From: Chloroflexota bacterium
GTDB lineage: Bacteria > Chloroflexota > UBA6077
Assembly: GCA_021788565.1 (NCBI GenBank)
Contig: JAJYKO010000096.1
Location: 1-11,205 of the forward strand
Length of the DNA: 11,205 nucleotides
Reading direction: 5' to 3'
This document shows positions 1-6,541 of this stretch, one piece after another (the first letter of the stretch is position 1; each line of letters starts with the position of its first letter). Both the position numbers and the translations under genes were made by a program. Below the pieces are notes generated by a model. It ran no database searches. It was not told the DNA's origin and saw only the letters and a program-made list of their open reading frames with translations.

Positions 1-1
1 G

Positions 2-976
2 GTTAGAATGGAGTGGATAGTAGCACAGGCGGTAATCGTGGCGCTGAATAACTGGACCGCTACCTTCACCTACCTGCAGCGATTCAGCGGTAGGTTCTAC
101 TTGATGGGCACCTGGAGTTTCATTACACGGGTTGCATCGCTGATCGTGATAGTGCTGGTAGTCGTTACGAACCCTAACCTGGACGGGTACTACACAGCGC
201 TGTCCCTGGCTGCGCTGTTGTCAGCTGCAACGGGAATAGGGTTGTCGTTCTTCATTTGGCTCAGATACGAGCGTTTCCCCATATTTAGGTCCGGGTGGCT
301 GGTCTCTCTGACCAGCTATCGAAACGGGATGCGTTTCCTGGCATTCGGGAATCTGCTCGGCTACACTAAAATGTTCCACCGCTCGGCGGACGCATTGCTG
401 GTAGGATACTTCTGTGGTGACCGCGAGACGGGCCTCTACAAGTTTGCGCGGTCGCTGACGGACGGGCTGCTGGTACTGTTCAACGCAATGAACCAGGTGT
501 ACTATCCACGCTTTCTAGAGTTGCTGTCTCAAGGGCGTTTCAAGGAGTATCGCCGGTTGGCGCTCCGCCTGCTATTCGGTGCGGCGCTGGTGACCCTTCT
601 GGCTCTCGCAGGCGAAGCCGTTCTTTTGCCCGTAGCACTTCGGGTTGTCTTAGGTAACCGGTTCAGCGGAGCGGAAGGTACCGTCATGGTAATGACCGCG
701 CAGTTCTTCTTTGTAGCCGGGGTCCACATCTGGATGTGGCCCCTCTTCGTGCACTCCGGAAGACTGGGTAGGTACACGGCATATACCTATCTGGCGGTAA
801 TAGGCCAATACGGAGTCGCAACTGCGCTATTCGTCTTGATAGGCCCAGTGTCGTTAGCGGGTGGGATCGGCTATCTGACCTACTACCTGGTGCTCATCTC
901 CACTGCTTTTCTGTTGCTGCGAAAGTGGTTCCCGGATATCGTGCCCGACGGTCACTTCAATACCAAGACCGCGTGA
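2..976 (+). CDS. Wzx-type oligosaccharide flippase, 5'-truncated by window edge
   Basis: C-terminal part of a polytopic membrane protein that would move undecaprenyl-diphosphate-linked sugar units across the cytoplasmic membrane (MOP superfamily). The frame is open to the left edge. The ATG at 8 sits within what looks like a membrane segment rather than an N-terminus, so the true start is probably upstream. About 322 residues are visible against roughly 400-500 usual for the family, so the first few helices are missing. Hydrophobic segments, numbered from the ATG at 8, lie near 40-54, 64-84, 187-210, 225-246, 257-279 and 283-303. The stretch around 127-148 (DALLVGYF, then GLYKFA) matches the conserved loop of these flippases, where an Asp precedes a helix and a G-x-Y-x-x-A follows. 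It ends with TGA 51 bases before the next gene. Family assignment is firm. The substrate cannot be told from sequence, but the glycosyltransferases downstream fit a Wzx/Wzy-dependent pathway. Confidence 0.86.
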   Translation, partial: VRMEWIVAQAVIVALNNWTATFTYLQRFSGRFYLMGTWSFITRVASLIVIVLVVVTNPNLDGYYTALSLAALLSAATGIGLSFFIWLRYERFPIFRSGWLVSLTSYRNGMRFLAFGNLLGYTKMFHRSADALLVGYFCGDRETGLYKFARSLTDGLLVLFNAMNQVYYPRFLELLSQGRFKEYRRLALRLLFGAALVTLLALAGEAVLLPVALRVVLGNRFSGAEGTVMVMTAQFFFVAGVHIWMWPLFVHSGRLGRYTAYTYLAVIGQYGVATALFVLIGPVSLAGGIGYLTYYLVLISTAFLLLRKWFPDIVPDGHFNTKTA

Positions 977-1012
977 TTGCCAAATTCGTCTTGACCACCA
1001 GATCCCCGCTCT

Positions 1013-1018
1013 AGGAGG
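1013..1018 (+). promoter_or_regulatory. Strong Shine-Dalgarno site (AGGAGG) that decides a TTG start
   Basis: A full AGGAGG lies nine bases before the TTG at 1028. This supports the TTG as the true start of the first GT4 gene, whose protein then begins SRPLHVVQVG, a normal GT4 first beta strand. It is the strongest ribosome site in the window. It lies in the 51-base gap after the flippase gene, where no clear promoter or terminator hairpin was found. Confidence 0.75.
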
Positions 1019-1027
1019 CTTCTACAT

Positions 1028-2221
1028 TTGTCCAGACCATTGCACGTCGTCCAAGTAGGATACGACGACAGCGTATTCGCGCAGAATGCTCCCTCCGACA
1101 CTCTCCAGCGGCAGGTTGGCTACGGCCGAGAACTTGCAGGACAGCGGCCCGGGAGCCGAATGACAGTGATCATGTTCACCAATCGGTCCGATGCTCGAAG
1201 GTTCCAGCAGGAGAACGTGGTGTTCGTTCCGGTGCATGGCAAGCGAACACATGAGCTTCCCAAATTGTTTCCATGTCTCGTTTCGCTCAATCGCGAGCGT
1301 GCCATCGACGTGATCGCTACCCAGACTATCTATTATGATGCCTGGATCGCCCTGCTATTTGGCAGGCTTCATCGCATCAACGTCATCGGTCAGGCCCATT
1401 ACGACTTCTTTACCGCAAATACGTGGGTAGGTGCTCATGGCGGGGGCCTGCTGAGTCGGGCGCGCCGAAGTTTGGGCCTTCACATGATGCACCATCTATT
1501 TGCTATGCGAGTAGTCAGCAAACGCGTGATGACCAGGATGCTCGCGGAGAAACTGCACGATAACGTTCATCTTGTGGGCATGCCAGCTACTATTCCTCCG
1601 CCCCCTGAACTGGAGCGCCAACTCGATGCGCCCAAATCCACTGTGCTCTTTGTAGGACGCCTGATTCCCGTGAAGAACTTGGACCTTTGGATGCAAGTAG
1701 CGGCAAAGACCGCCGCGGCGCATCCCAACATTCAGTTCGACATCGTGGGGGACGGTCCACTGCGTGAGGAACTGGAAGCCTTGGCAGAGCAGTTCAACAT
1801 CACTGAAAGGGTCCGCTTCAGGGGATTCATTTCCTACGACCAGTTGCCTCCTGTCTATGCCTCCGCGGCAGCATTTCTCATCACGTCGCAGAGCGAGGGA
1901 TTGCCCCGCGTTGTGATGGAGGCTTCGCTTCAGGGGGTTCCCGTTGTGGGACCGCGAATCGCTGGTGTGGAGGACATTGTGGAGGATGGCGAGTCCGGCT
2001 TCCTTCACGCCAGCGACGATGTAGATGGTATGGCAAGCAGCGTACACAGGCTGATAGAGGACGAAGCACTGCGGCGCAGGATGGGGCGAGCGGGGCATGA
2101 GATCGTCAAGAACCGCTTCAGCGCAGAAAGGCTCTCCCGGGATTGGGTATCTCTGCTGATCTCAGGGGCTCGAGACGTGGAGAGGCCTGCCGCTAGCTCG
2201 GCCCCTTTGAACGCCTCATAA
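1028..2221 (+). CDS. GT4 family glycosyltransferase (397 aa)
   Basis: Probable retaining glycosyltransferase of the GT-B fold, adding a sugar from a nucleotide-sugar donor to the lipid-linked repeat at the cytoplasmic face of the membrane. The N-terminal Rossmann domain starts with LHVVQVGYDD (residues 5-14). The C-terminal donor domain begins near 204 and shows FVGRLIPVKN at 208-217 (phosphate-binding R211 and K216), VGDGP at 240-244, and the E-x7-E pair E290/E298 in SEGLPRVVMEA. The helix after it reads GVPVVGPRIAGVEDIV. Length is usual for GT4. Start is TTG, chosen because of the AGGAGG nine bases upstream; no ATG or GTG gives a better first strand. The gene ends with TAA four bases before the next ATG, so the two are probably translated from one message. 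Donor and acceptor sugars cannot be read from the sequence. Confidence 0.93.
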   Translation: MSRPLHVVQVGYDDSVFAQNAPSDTLQRQVGYGRELAGQRPGSRMTVIMFTNRSDARRFQQENVVFVPVHGKRTHELPKLFPCLVSLNRERAIDVIATQTIYYDAWIALLFGRLHRINVIGQAHYDFFTANTWVGAHGGGLLSRARRSLGLHMMHHLFAMRVVSKRVMTRMLAEKLHDNVHLVGMPATIPPPPELERQLDAPKSTVLFVGRLIPVKNLDLWMQVAAKTAAAHPNIQFDIVGDGPLREELEALAEQFNITERVRFRGFISYDQLPPVYASAAAFLITSQSEGLPRVVMEASLQGVPVVGPRIAGVEDIVEDGESGFLHASDDVDGMASSVHRLIEDEALRRRMGRAGHEIVKNRFSAERLSRDWVSLLISGARDVERPAASSAPLNAS

Positions 2222-2225
2222 CACC

Positions 2226-3356
2226 ATGCTAAACGACGATATCAAGGGAATGAGGCTCCTGATCATCAATTTCGAGATGGACGAGAACTCCGGGGTACGG
2301 GCATGGCAAGCCCGAGTTGCCCGCGAGCTTGCCGGTGCTTGCGAGTACGTGCTGGTCTTAACCAGCCAAGTGGGTCGGTTCGTCCAGCCAGAGAATATGC
2401 ACATTGAGGTCATTCCCAGGCGCCCTTTGGGAGTCCCAGGGCGCCTGGGTGGTAAGTGGATGGTGAACCTGCGGCTCTTCCGCTTATGCCGGCAGTACCG
2501 CATCGATGCTTGTTTCGTCCACATGGCCAGCGAGTGGACGTATATTCTCTTCCCGACGCTCCGATTGCTGGGCATACCTGTCCTGATGTGGTACGCTCAC
2601 GGCACGGTTACCGTGAAACTTCGGCTGGCCCACCGGTGTGCGACTCGTGTTGTGACCTCCACGCCCGAGGGATTTCGGATACCCTCTAGCAAGGTCAGAG
2701 TTATCGGCCAGGGGATAGACACAGAGGTCTTCCGCCCTCAGCCTGTGACCGGACCACGACGTGATCTCGTGACAATTAGCCGAGTGTCGCGGCGCAAGCG
2801 ACTTGAACTCCTTCTTTCAGTCATGACTCGGCTGCAGAAGGATCCAGAAGGGGCGCAGATGCGCCTGCGCATAGTGGGCCCAGCTCTAAACCACGACGAT
2901 TTGGCCTATGACCGAGAGCTGCGCACACGTGTTTGGGATGAGAGTCTACAGAACAGTGTGGAGTTTGTAGGCTTTGTTCCACAGGAGCGCACCCCGAACT
3001 TCTACGGATCTGCGTTCCTGCATATAAACGTCAGCGAAACAGGTAGCATGGACAAGACAGTACTTGAGGCACTGTCTTGCGGCTGTCCGGTGCTTACGAG
3101 CAACCCGGCTTTTCGTCAACTGCTACAAGGTTTTCCCAACTTCATGATCGGGAACGAGTCTCCCGAAGCAATTGCACGACAAGTCCTGGACCTCTATCAC
3201 CACTCTGATGAGTACCCAGCCGCTTCCCTTCGAGACCTGGTTGCCGGCAACCATGATGTTTACTCCTACGTCCGGCAGGTAACAGAGCAGTTGATGGAGA
3301 TGGTTTCGCCGAAACCTGGAGGCGATTCGGCTGCTCGTGGTTGTTTGGGGTCTTAA
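2226..3356 (+). CDS. GT4 family glycosyltransferase with variant E-x9-E active-site motif (376 aa)
   Basis: GT-B fold glycosyltransferase, likely acting on the lipid-linked oligosaccharide. Its N-domain carries MWYAHG (121-126), then VVTSTPEGFR (142-151) and VIGQGID (159-165), a pattern of one GT4 subgroup. The donor domain has TISRVSRRKRLELLL at 183-197 and IVGPA at 216-220 in place of VGDGP. The usual E-x7-E is altered: SETGSMDKTVLEALSCG places nine residues between E271 and E281, and a Gly sits where the first Glu would align. I recall TGSxDKxxLEA in other GT4 proteins, so this is probably a subfamily trait and not damage. The ATG at 2226 has no clear ribosome site. A second ATG at 2250 gives MRLLIINFEMDENSG, which fits the family start as well, so the first eight residues are doubtful. 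The coding sequence holds several inverted repeats, listed separately. It overlaps the next gene by 20 bases. Confidence 0.9.
   Translation: MLNDDIKGMRLLIINFEMDENSGVRAWQARVARELAGACEYVLVLTSQVGRFVQPENMHIEVIPRRPLGVPGRLGGKWMVNLRLFRLCRQYRIDACFVHMASEWTYILFPTLRLLGIPVLMWYAHGTVTVKLRLAHRCATRVVTSTPEGFRIPSSKVRVIGQGIDTEVFRPQPVTGPRRDLVTISRVSRRKRLELLLSVMTRLQKDPEGAQMRLRIVGPALNHDDLAYDRELRTRVWDESLQNSVEFVGFVPQERTPNFYGSAFLHINVSETGSMDKTVLEALSCGCPVLTSNPAFRQLLQGFPNFMIGNESPEAIARQVLDLYHHSDEYPAASLRDLVAGNHDVYSYVRQVTEQLMEMVSPKPGGDSAARGCLGS
2305..2366. repeat. Two short inverted repeats early in the second GT4 gene
   Basis: GGCAAGC at 2305-2311 is complementary to GCTTGCC at 2327-2333 (7 bp arms, 15-base loop). GCTGGT at 2351-2356 is complementary to ACCAGC at 2361-2366 (6 bp arms, tetraloop CTTA). 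Either alone is expected by chance in a window this size. They are listed because they sit just ahead of the far stronger 12 bp repeat at 2415-2449, so the 5' part of this gene's mRNA may be well structured. Confidence 0.4.
2415..2449. repeat. Perfect 12-bp inverted repeat with 11-base loop, inside coding sequence
   Basis: CCCAGGCGCCCT at 2415-2426 is the exact reverse complement of AGGGCGCCTGGG at 2438-2449, separated by 11 bases. RNA from either strand could form a very stable GC-rich hairpin. It encodes residues 64-75 of the GT4 protein (PRRPLGVPGRLG). No T-run follows, so it is not a standard Rho-independent terminator. Whether it acts as a pause site, an mRNA stability element or is chance cannot be decided from sequence. 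Confidence 0.75.
3053..3079. repeat. Perfect 9-bp inverted repeat across the GT4 active-site codons
   Basis: CAAGACAGT at 3053-3061 is complementary to ACTGTCTTG at 3071-3079 with a 9-base loop. It spans the codons of the DKTVLEALSC segment in the second GT4 gene. A 9 bp hairpin is close to chance expectation for a window of this length, so it is reported as a visible structure without a claimed role. Confidence 0.5.
3302..3316. repeat. Compact hairpin just before the ribosome site of the orphan gene
   Basis: GGTTTC (3302-3307) and GAAACC (3311-3316) are complementary around a 3-base loop, or 7 bp arms around one base if read as a DNA palindrome. It lies in the last codons of the second GT4 gene. 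The possible Shine-Dalgarno GGAGG (3318-3322) of the next gene follows one base later. The position could let it influence initiation of the next gene; it may also be chance. Confidence 0.4.
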
Positions 3357-4230
3357 GGTATTGAGAACTTGTTTCTGCGTCGCCGGTTGGCACTTCATCA
3401 ACCTTGATGTGTTTGCTCAGCTGAGGCAGGTGCCGGGCGCAGACGCGTATGTGGTGTCGCACCGACCGGCTGCTTCCGTGCCTGAGGACCTGTTCGGCCA
3501 CGTGAACCGCTCGCACGTCTTCTTTGAGCCAAACATCGGGTACGACTGGGGCTGCTACCAGCAGTTCCTGGACAAGCAGCTCTGGCAGCGCTACGACCTA
3601 TTATTCTTTCTTCATGATGATGTTACCATTCGAAGCCTGGACTTTATCCCGCAAGCTGTCGAACTCCTTGAATCCGGCGCTGCCATAGCCGGCAATGGAC
3701 GCAACTCACCGCGTAAGGCGTGGGGCAAGACGCAGCCGTGGTACTATGCTCACTCCAGCTGGCTTCCGCCTTCCCTGGAATATGAGCACGAGACTGTAAG
3801 AGGATCGTTCCTGGCTACTACTCGTACTGTGCTTGAGAGATTGGGCCGCTTGGAGGTGTTCTGGGACCCGTATCGTATATCGGACCAGTTCGGGAACTAC
3901 AGCCTAATTGCCACCGGTGGAAAGCTTCAGCATATCTTTGGCGAAAGATGCTTCGCTTTCCTTGGCGAAACCTATTTGGAGAGTCCCTATATATCTGAGG
4001 AGGTTAGAGGTGGAAGAGGGCAGCGGGGAAGGCCCCAGGTGTTGACGCACAAGGCTAAGATCTTGTTGCCGCCGTACATCAAGCTAGCCAAGATGCGAGC
4101 CGTCCAGCGGATTTGCCCGAGGCCCGAAAGTCCCCTTCAGGCGTTTGCTGGAAGAACAGTCGACCGGTTTCTCTCCGTCATCAGCGGAGCGAGACCGTGG
4201 GCTCTCGAGCCGAGGTTTGAGCGCCAGTGA
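3337..4230 (+). CDS. Orphan GT-A-like putative glycosyltransferase (297 aa)
   Basis: I do not recognise a named family. Visible hallmarks suggest a GT-A fold: a first strand CFCVAGWHFINLDVF (12-26), then NIGYDWGCYQQF at 66-77, then YDLLFFLHDDVTI at 86-98, where HDD at 93-95 could be the metal-binding acidic motif. RGSFLATTRTVLERLG (155-170) resembles the acceptor-side strand and helix of such enzymes. The N-x-G-x-D-x-G element followed by YDxxxFLHDD recalls rhamnan-synthesis RgpF-like and other polysaccharide-linked proteins, which is only a weak likeness. No signal peptide or membrane segment is evident, so it is probably cytoplasmic. The start is uncertain: GTG at 3337 lies 14 bases after GGAGG (3318-3322), rather far; a rare CTG at 3331 would be better spaced, and TTG at 3361 also fits the fold. 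With GTG it overlaps the upstream gene by 20 bases. Its GTGA overlap with the downstream gene places it firmly in the operon. Confidence 0.72.
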   Translation: MVVWGLKVLRTCFCVAGWHFINLDVFAQLRQVPGADAYVVSHRPAASVPEDLFGHVNRSHVFFEPNIGYDWGCYQQFLDKQLWQRYDLLFFLHDDVTIRSLDFIPQAVELLESGAAIAGNGRNSPRKAWGKTQPWYYAHSSWLPPSLEYEHETVRGSFLATTRTVLERLGRLEVFWDPYRISDQFGNYSLIATGGKLQHIFGERCFAFLGETYLESPYISEEVRGGRGQRGRPQVLTHKAKILLPPYIKLAKMRAVQRICPRPESPLQAFAGRTVDRFLSVISGARPWALEPRFERQ

Positions 4231-5357
4231 GGCCGGTCCTGCTAGTCACCAATATCTTCCCTCCTCACATTGGTGGGCCAGCAACCTTCATAGATCGTCT
4301 TGGATACGCTCTTGCCGAACGCGGGCATCAGGTGACAGTAGTTTGCGTTTCCGACAAAGCTACTGATCCAAGTGATTCGGCACGACCGTTTCGAGTACGT
4401 CGAGTCCACGGCGCTTACCAGATCGTTCGCGAGATTAGGACTCGAATGATCCTCGCCCAGGAGTTCCTTCGTCACACTCTCATCCTGGTCAATGGCCTGG
4501 AGTATCCTTCGTACCAGATCGGCGCCCGGCTCGGGCGGAACTATTTGCTGAAAGTAGTGGGAGATAACGTCTGGGAGGCCGCGCGCAGAGCGGGTCTCAC
4601 GGCTCTGTCCATCGACGAGTTTCATCCAGAACCGCACCTGAATCCCTTCCTGCAGCGGTTAACCGCGCAGCGCGATCTGTATGTCAAGAACGCGCACCAG
4701 GTCATCACGCCCAGTGATTATCTGAAACGCATGGTTTCTGGTTGGGGCGTGGAGCCCTCACGCATTGTCACCATTCCTAATGGGGTGCCACTCCATCGGT
4801 ATGAACGGTTTGGACCAAAGCGACGCGAACCAGGCCCGTTCCGAGCAGCGTTTTGCGGGCGGCTGACCAACTGGAAGGGCGTTGAGACCCTCTTCCTGTC
4901 CGCCAGTGGTATGAAGAACGTGGAGATAGACGTTGTCGGGGACGGCCCAGAGATGCCGATGCTGGTAATGCTCGCGCATCAACTCCAGATCGGCAGGACC
5001 GTGAAGTTCTACGGCCGGCTGGCGCAGGAACAGGTCCAAAATGTGTTGTCCATGGCTCACGTGCTGGTCCTCATGTCCCAATATGAAGGGCTTTCCCACA
5101 CCCTGCTTGAGGCTTGCGCGATGGCTCTTCCGTGCGTCGCCACCAACTGCGGAGGAAACCCCGAAGTAATTGAGGCTGGGGTACATGGATTCCTGATACC
5201 TTACGGCGAGGTGGAGCAGTTGAGAATCTCCCTGGAGCGACTCCAGGACGATGAAGAACTGCGCTTTCAACTTGCTTGCAATGCCAAGGAGAATAGCCGG
5301 CGGTTCGACTTCGACAGGACGGTCGTACAGACGATGGAGGTAATGCTCAATTCATGA
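4227..5357 (+). CDS. GT4 family glycosyltransferase (376 aa)
   Basis: GT-B glycosyltransferase likely extending the lipid-linked repeat. The N-terminus has the classic GT4 glycine-rich opening FPPHIGGPATF (11-21) after the first strand VLLVTNI. The linker shows TPSDYLKRMV (161-170) and IPNGV (183-187). The donor domain has FCGRLTNWKG (209-218), VGDGP (237-241) and E287/E295 in YEGLSHTLLEA. Length is typical. The start is GTG, sharing GTGA with the stop of the upstream gene, an arrangement favouring translational coupling; a weak GAGG lies 11 bases upstream. After it come 58 non-coding bases with neither a T-run hairpin nor a convincing promoter. Donor specificity is unknown. Confidence 0.93.
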   Translation: MRPVLLVTNIFPPHIGGPATFIDRLGYALAERGHQVTVVCVSDKATDPSDSARPFRVRRVHGAYQIVREIRTRMILAQEFLRHTLILVNGLEYPSYQIGARLGRNYLLKVVGDNVWEAARRAGLTALSIDEFHPEPHLNPFLQRLTAQRDLYVKNAHQVITPSDYLKRMVSGWGVEPSRIVTIPNGVPLHRYERFGPKRREPGPFRAAFCGRLTNWKGVETLFLSASGMKNVEIDVVGDGPEMPMLVMLAHQLQIGRTVKFYGRLAQEQVQNVLSMAHVLVLMSQYEGLSHTLLEACAMALPCVATNCGGNPEVIEAGVHGFLIPYGEVEQLRISLERLQDDEELRFQLACNAKENSRRFDFDRTVVQTMEVMLNS

Positions 5358-5415
5358 GACCGGCTCGCAGGTCCTAACGCTAACAGAGAAGATTTCCAGA
5401 CAGGGCCATCTTTGA

Positions 5416-6534
5416 ATGCGACTCACATTTGCGATCTCATCCCTGTCTTGTGGGGGAGCCGAGCGCGCCCTCTCGGTGCTGGCCAATTCCCTCGACTCGC
5501 TTGGGTATCAGGTAACTGTTATAACCATCGATACCCCTGCTTCGGACTTCTACCAGCTGCGCGATGGTGTCGCGAGGGTGAGTCTTGGTATGCTCAACAA
5601 GTCTGCTAATCTGGGGGCCGCCTTTTATCACAATTTTCGCCGGCTGCACGCCTTGCGACAGTCCATAATCGCCTCTAGGCCGGATGCCGTTATCGGTTTC
5701 ATGAGCCGGACCAGCGTCCTGTCCATTGAGGCATGCCTCGGCCTGCCGATTCCAGTCATCGCCTCCGAACAGCTGGATCCTAGGATGGGCCGCGAGGGCC
5801 GGATGTGGGAGTTACAGCGAAAGGTGGCTTACCCTCGGCTAGCTGCCCTCGTCAGCGCAAGCCACGGAGTGGACGTTTTCTTCAGCTGGTTGCCGGCGTT
5901 CAAGCGGCACGTTATTCCGAATCCTTTGGCGGATGTCAGCCAATTGGCAGAGACGAAGCCGGCCTTCCACCTGAATCACGGCAGAAAGCAAATTATCTCC
6001 ATGGGCAGGCTGGTTGGTCAGAAAGGCTTCGACCTGCTCATCGAAGCCTTTTCCGCCCTGAGGAACGGCTTCCCGAATGTCGACCTCACCATCCTTGGTG
6101 AAGGTCCCGAGAGGAGAAACCTTGAAGAGCTGGTAGCCAGAAAAGGGCTGACGAACAGAGTTTTCTTGCCTGGGCAGGTCGACGTTCCCTTCCCAATCCT
6201 CAGACAAGCCGATCTCTTCGTCTTGTCTTCCCGGTTCGAAGGCTTTGGTAATGTTTTGTGCGAGGCGCTGGCCTGTGGCCTCCCAGTGGTCAGCTTCGCT
6301 TGTCCTAGCGGACCCGCCGAGATCATCCGCGACGGCGTCGACGGAGTACTTGTGCCGCCTGAGGACGTGGACTCGCTAACACAGACAATGACCCGACTGA
6401 TGGCGGACGATGCCGAGCGGACTCGGCTGGCAGCTTGTGCGACAGAGGGCGCAAGCCGATTCGGGGCTCAGGTCGTGGTGGCCCGTTGGGAAGACCTGCT
6501 GAAGAGCGTAACCGCTGGCAAGATTCGTAAGTAG
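5416..6534 (+). CDS. GT4 family glycosyltransferase, PglH/AmsD-like (372 aa)
   Basis: GT-B glycosyltransferase. SCGGAERALSVLANSL (11-26) is the GGAER signature of GT4 enzymes related to PglH, PglJ and AmsD, which transfer hexose or N-acetylhexosamine to polyprenyl-linked glycans. Other motifs are DFYQL (44-48), SMGRLVGQKGFDLLIEAF (195-212), LGEGPER (227-233), E275/E283 in FEGFGNVLCEA, and CPSGPAEII (296-304), which is also typical of that subgroup. The start is ATG with a modest AGGG 10 bases upstream; the first strand MRLTFAISSL supports it. It follows a 58-base gap, the widest in the window, and stops seven bases before the next gene. The subgroup is recognised with fair confidence; the actual sugar is not. 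Confidence 0.92.
   Translation: MRLTFAISSLSCGGAERALSVLANSLDSLGYQVTVITIDTPASDFYQLRDGVARVSLGMLNKSANLGAAFYHNFRRLHALRQSIIASRPDAVIGFMSRTSVLSIEACLGLPIPVIASEQLDPRMGREGRMWELQRKVAYPRLAALVSASHGVDVFFSWLPAFKRHVIPNPLADVSQLAETKPAFHLNHGRKQIISMGRLVGQKGFDLLIEAFSALRNGFPNVDLTILGEGPERRNLEELVARKGLTNRVFLPGQVDVPFPILRQADLFVLSSRFEGFGNVLCEALACGLPVVSFACPSGPAEIIRDGVDGVLVPPEDVDSLTQTMTRLMADDAERTRLAACATEGASRFGAQVVVARWEDLLKSVTAGKIRK
6022..6051. repeat. Perfect 11-bp inverted repeat with 8-base loop, inside coding sequence
   Basis: AAAGGCTTCGA at 6022-6032 is the reverse complement of TCGAAGCCTTT at 6041-6051, with 8 bases between; one further G-U pair can extend it in RNA. It encodes KGFDLLIEAF of the GT4 donor domain. The protein motif itself favours the palindrome, because KGFD and IEAF codons can be mutually complementary, so a coding cause is likely. 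Confidence 0.65.
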
Positions 6535-6541
6535 GTTACTC

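Noticed and set aside
991..1019. TTGACC resembling a promoter -35 box in the gap after the flippase
   Set aside because: No -10-like sequence is found at the right distance; the region 17 bases later is the ribosome site AGGAGG.
1496..2098. 200-codon open frame on the minus strand
   Set aside because: It lies wholly inside the first GT4 gene, whose motifs are all intact on the + strand. The minus-strand translation shows no recognisable domain. Other minus-strand frames in the window are shadows of the same kind.
5358..5415. Possible terminator or promoter in the 58-base gap
   Set aside because: Only a 4 bp GACC/GGTC stem is visible, without a T-run, and no paired -35/-10 boxes were seen.
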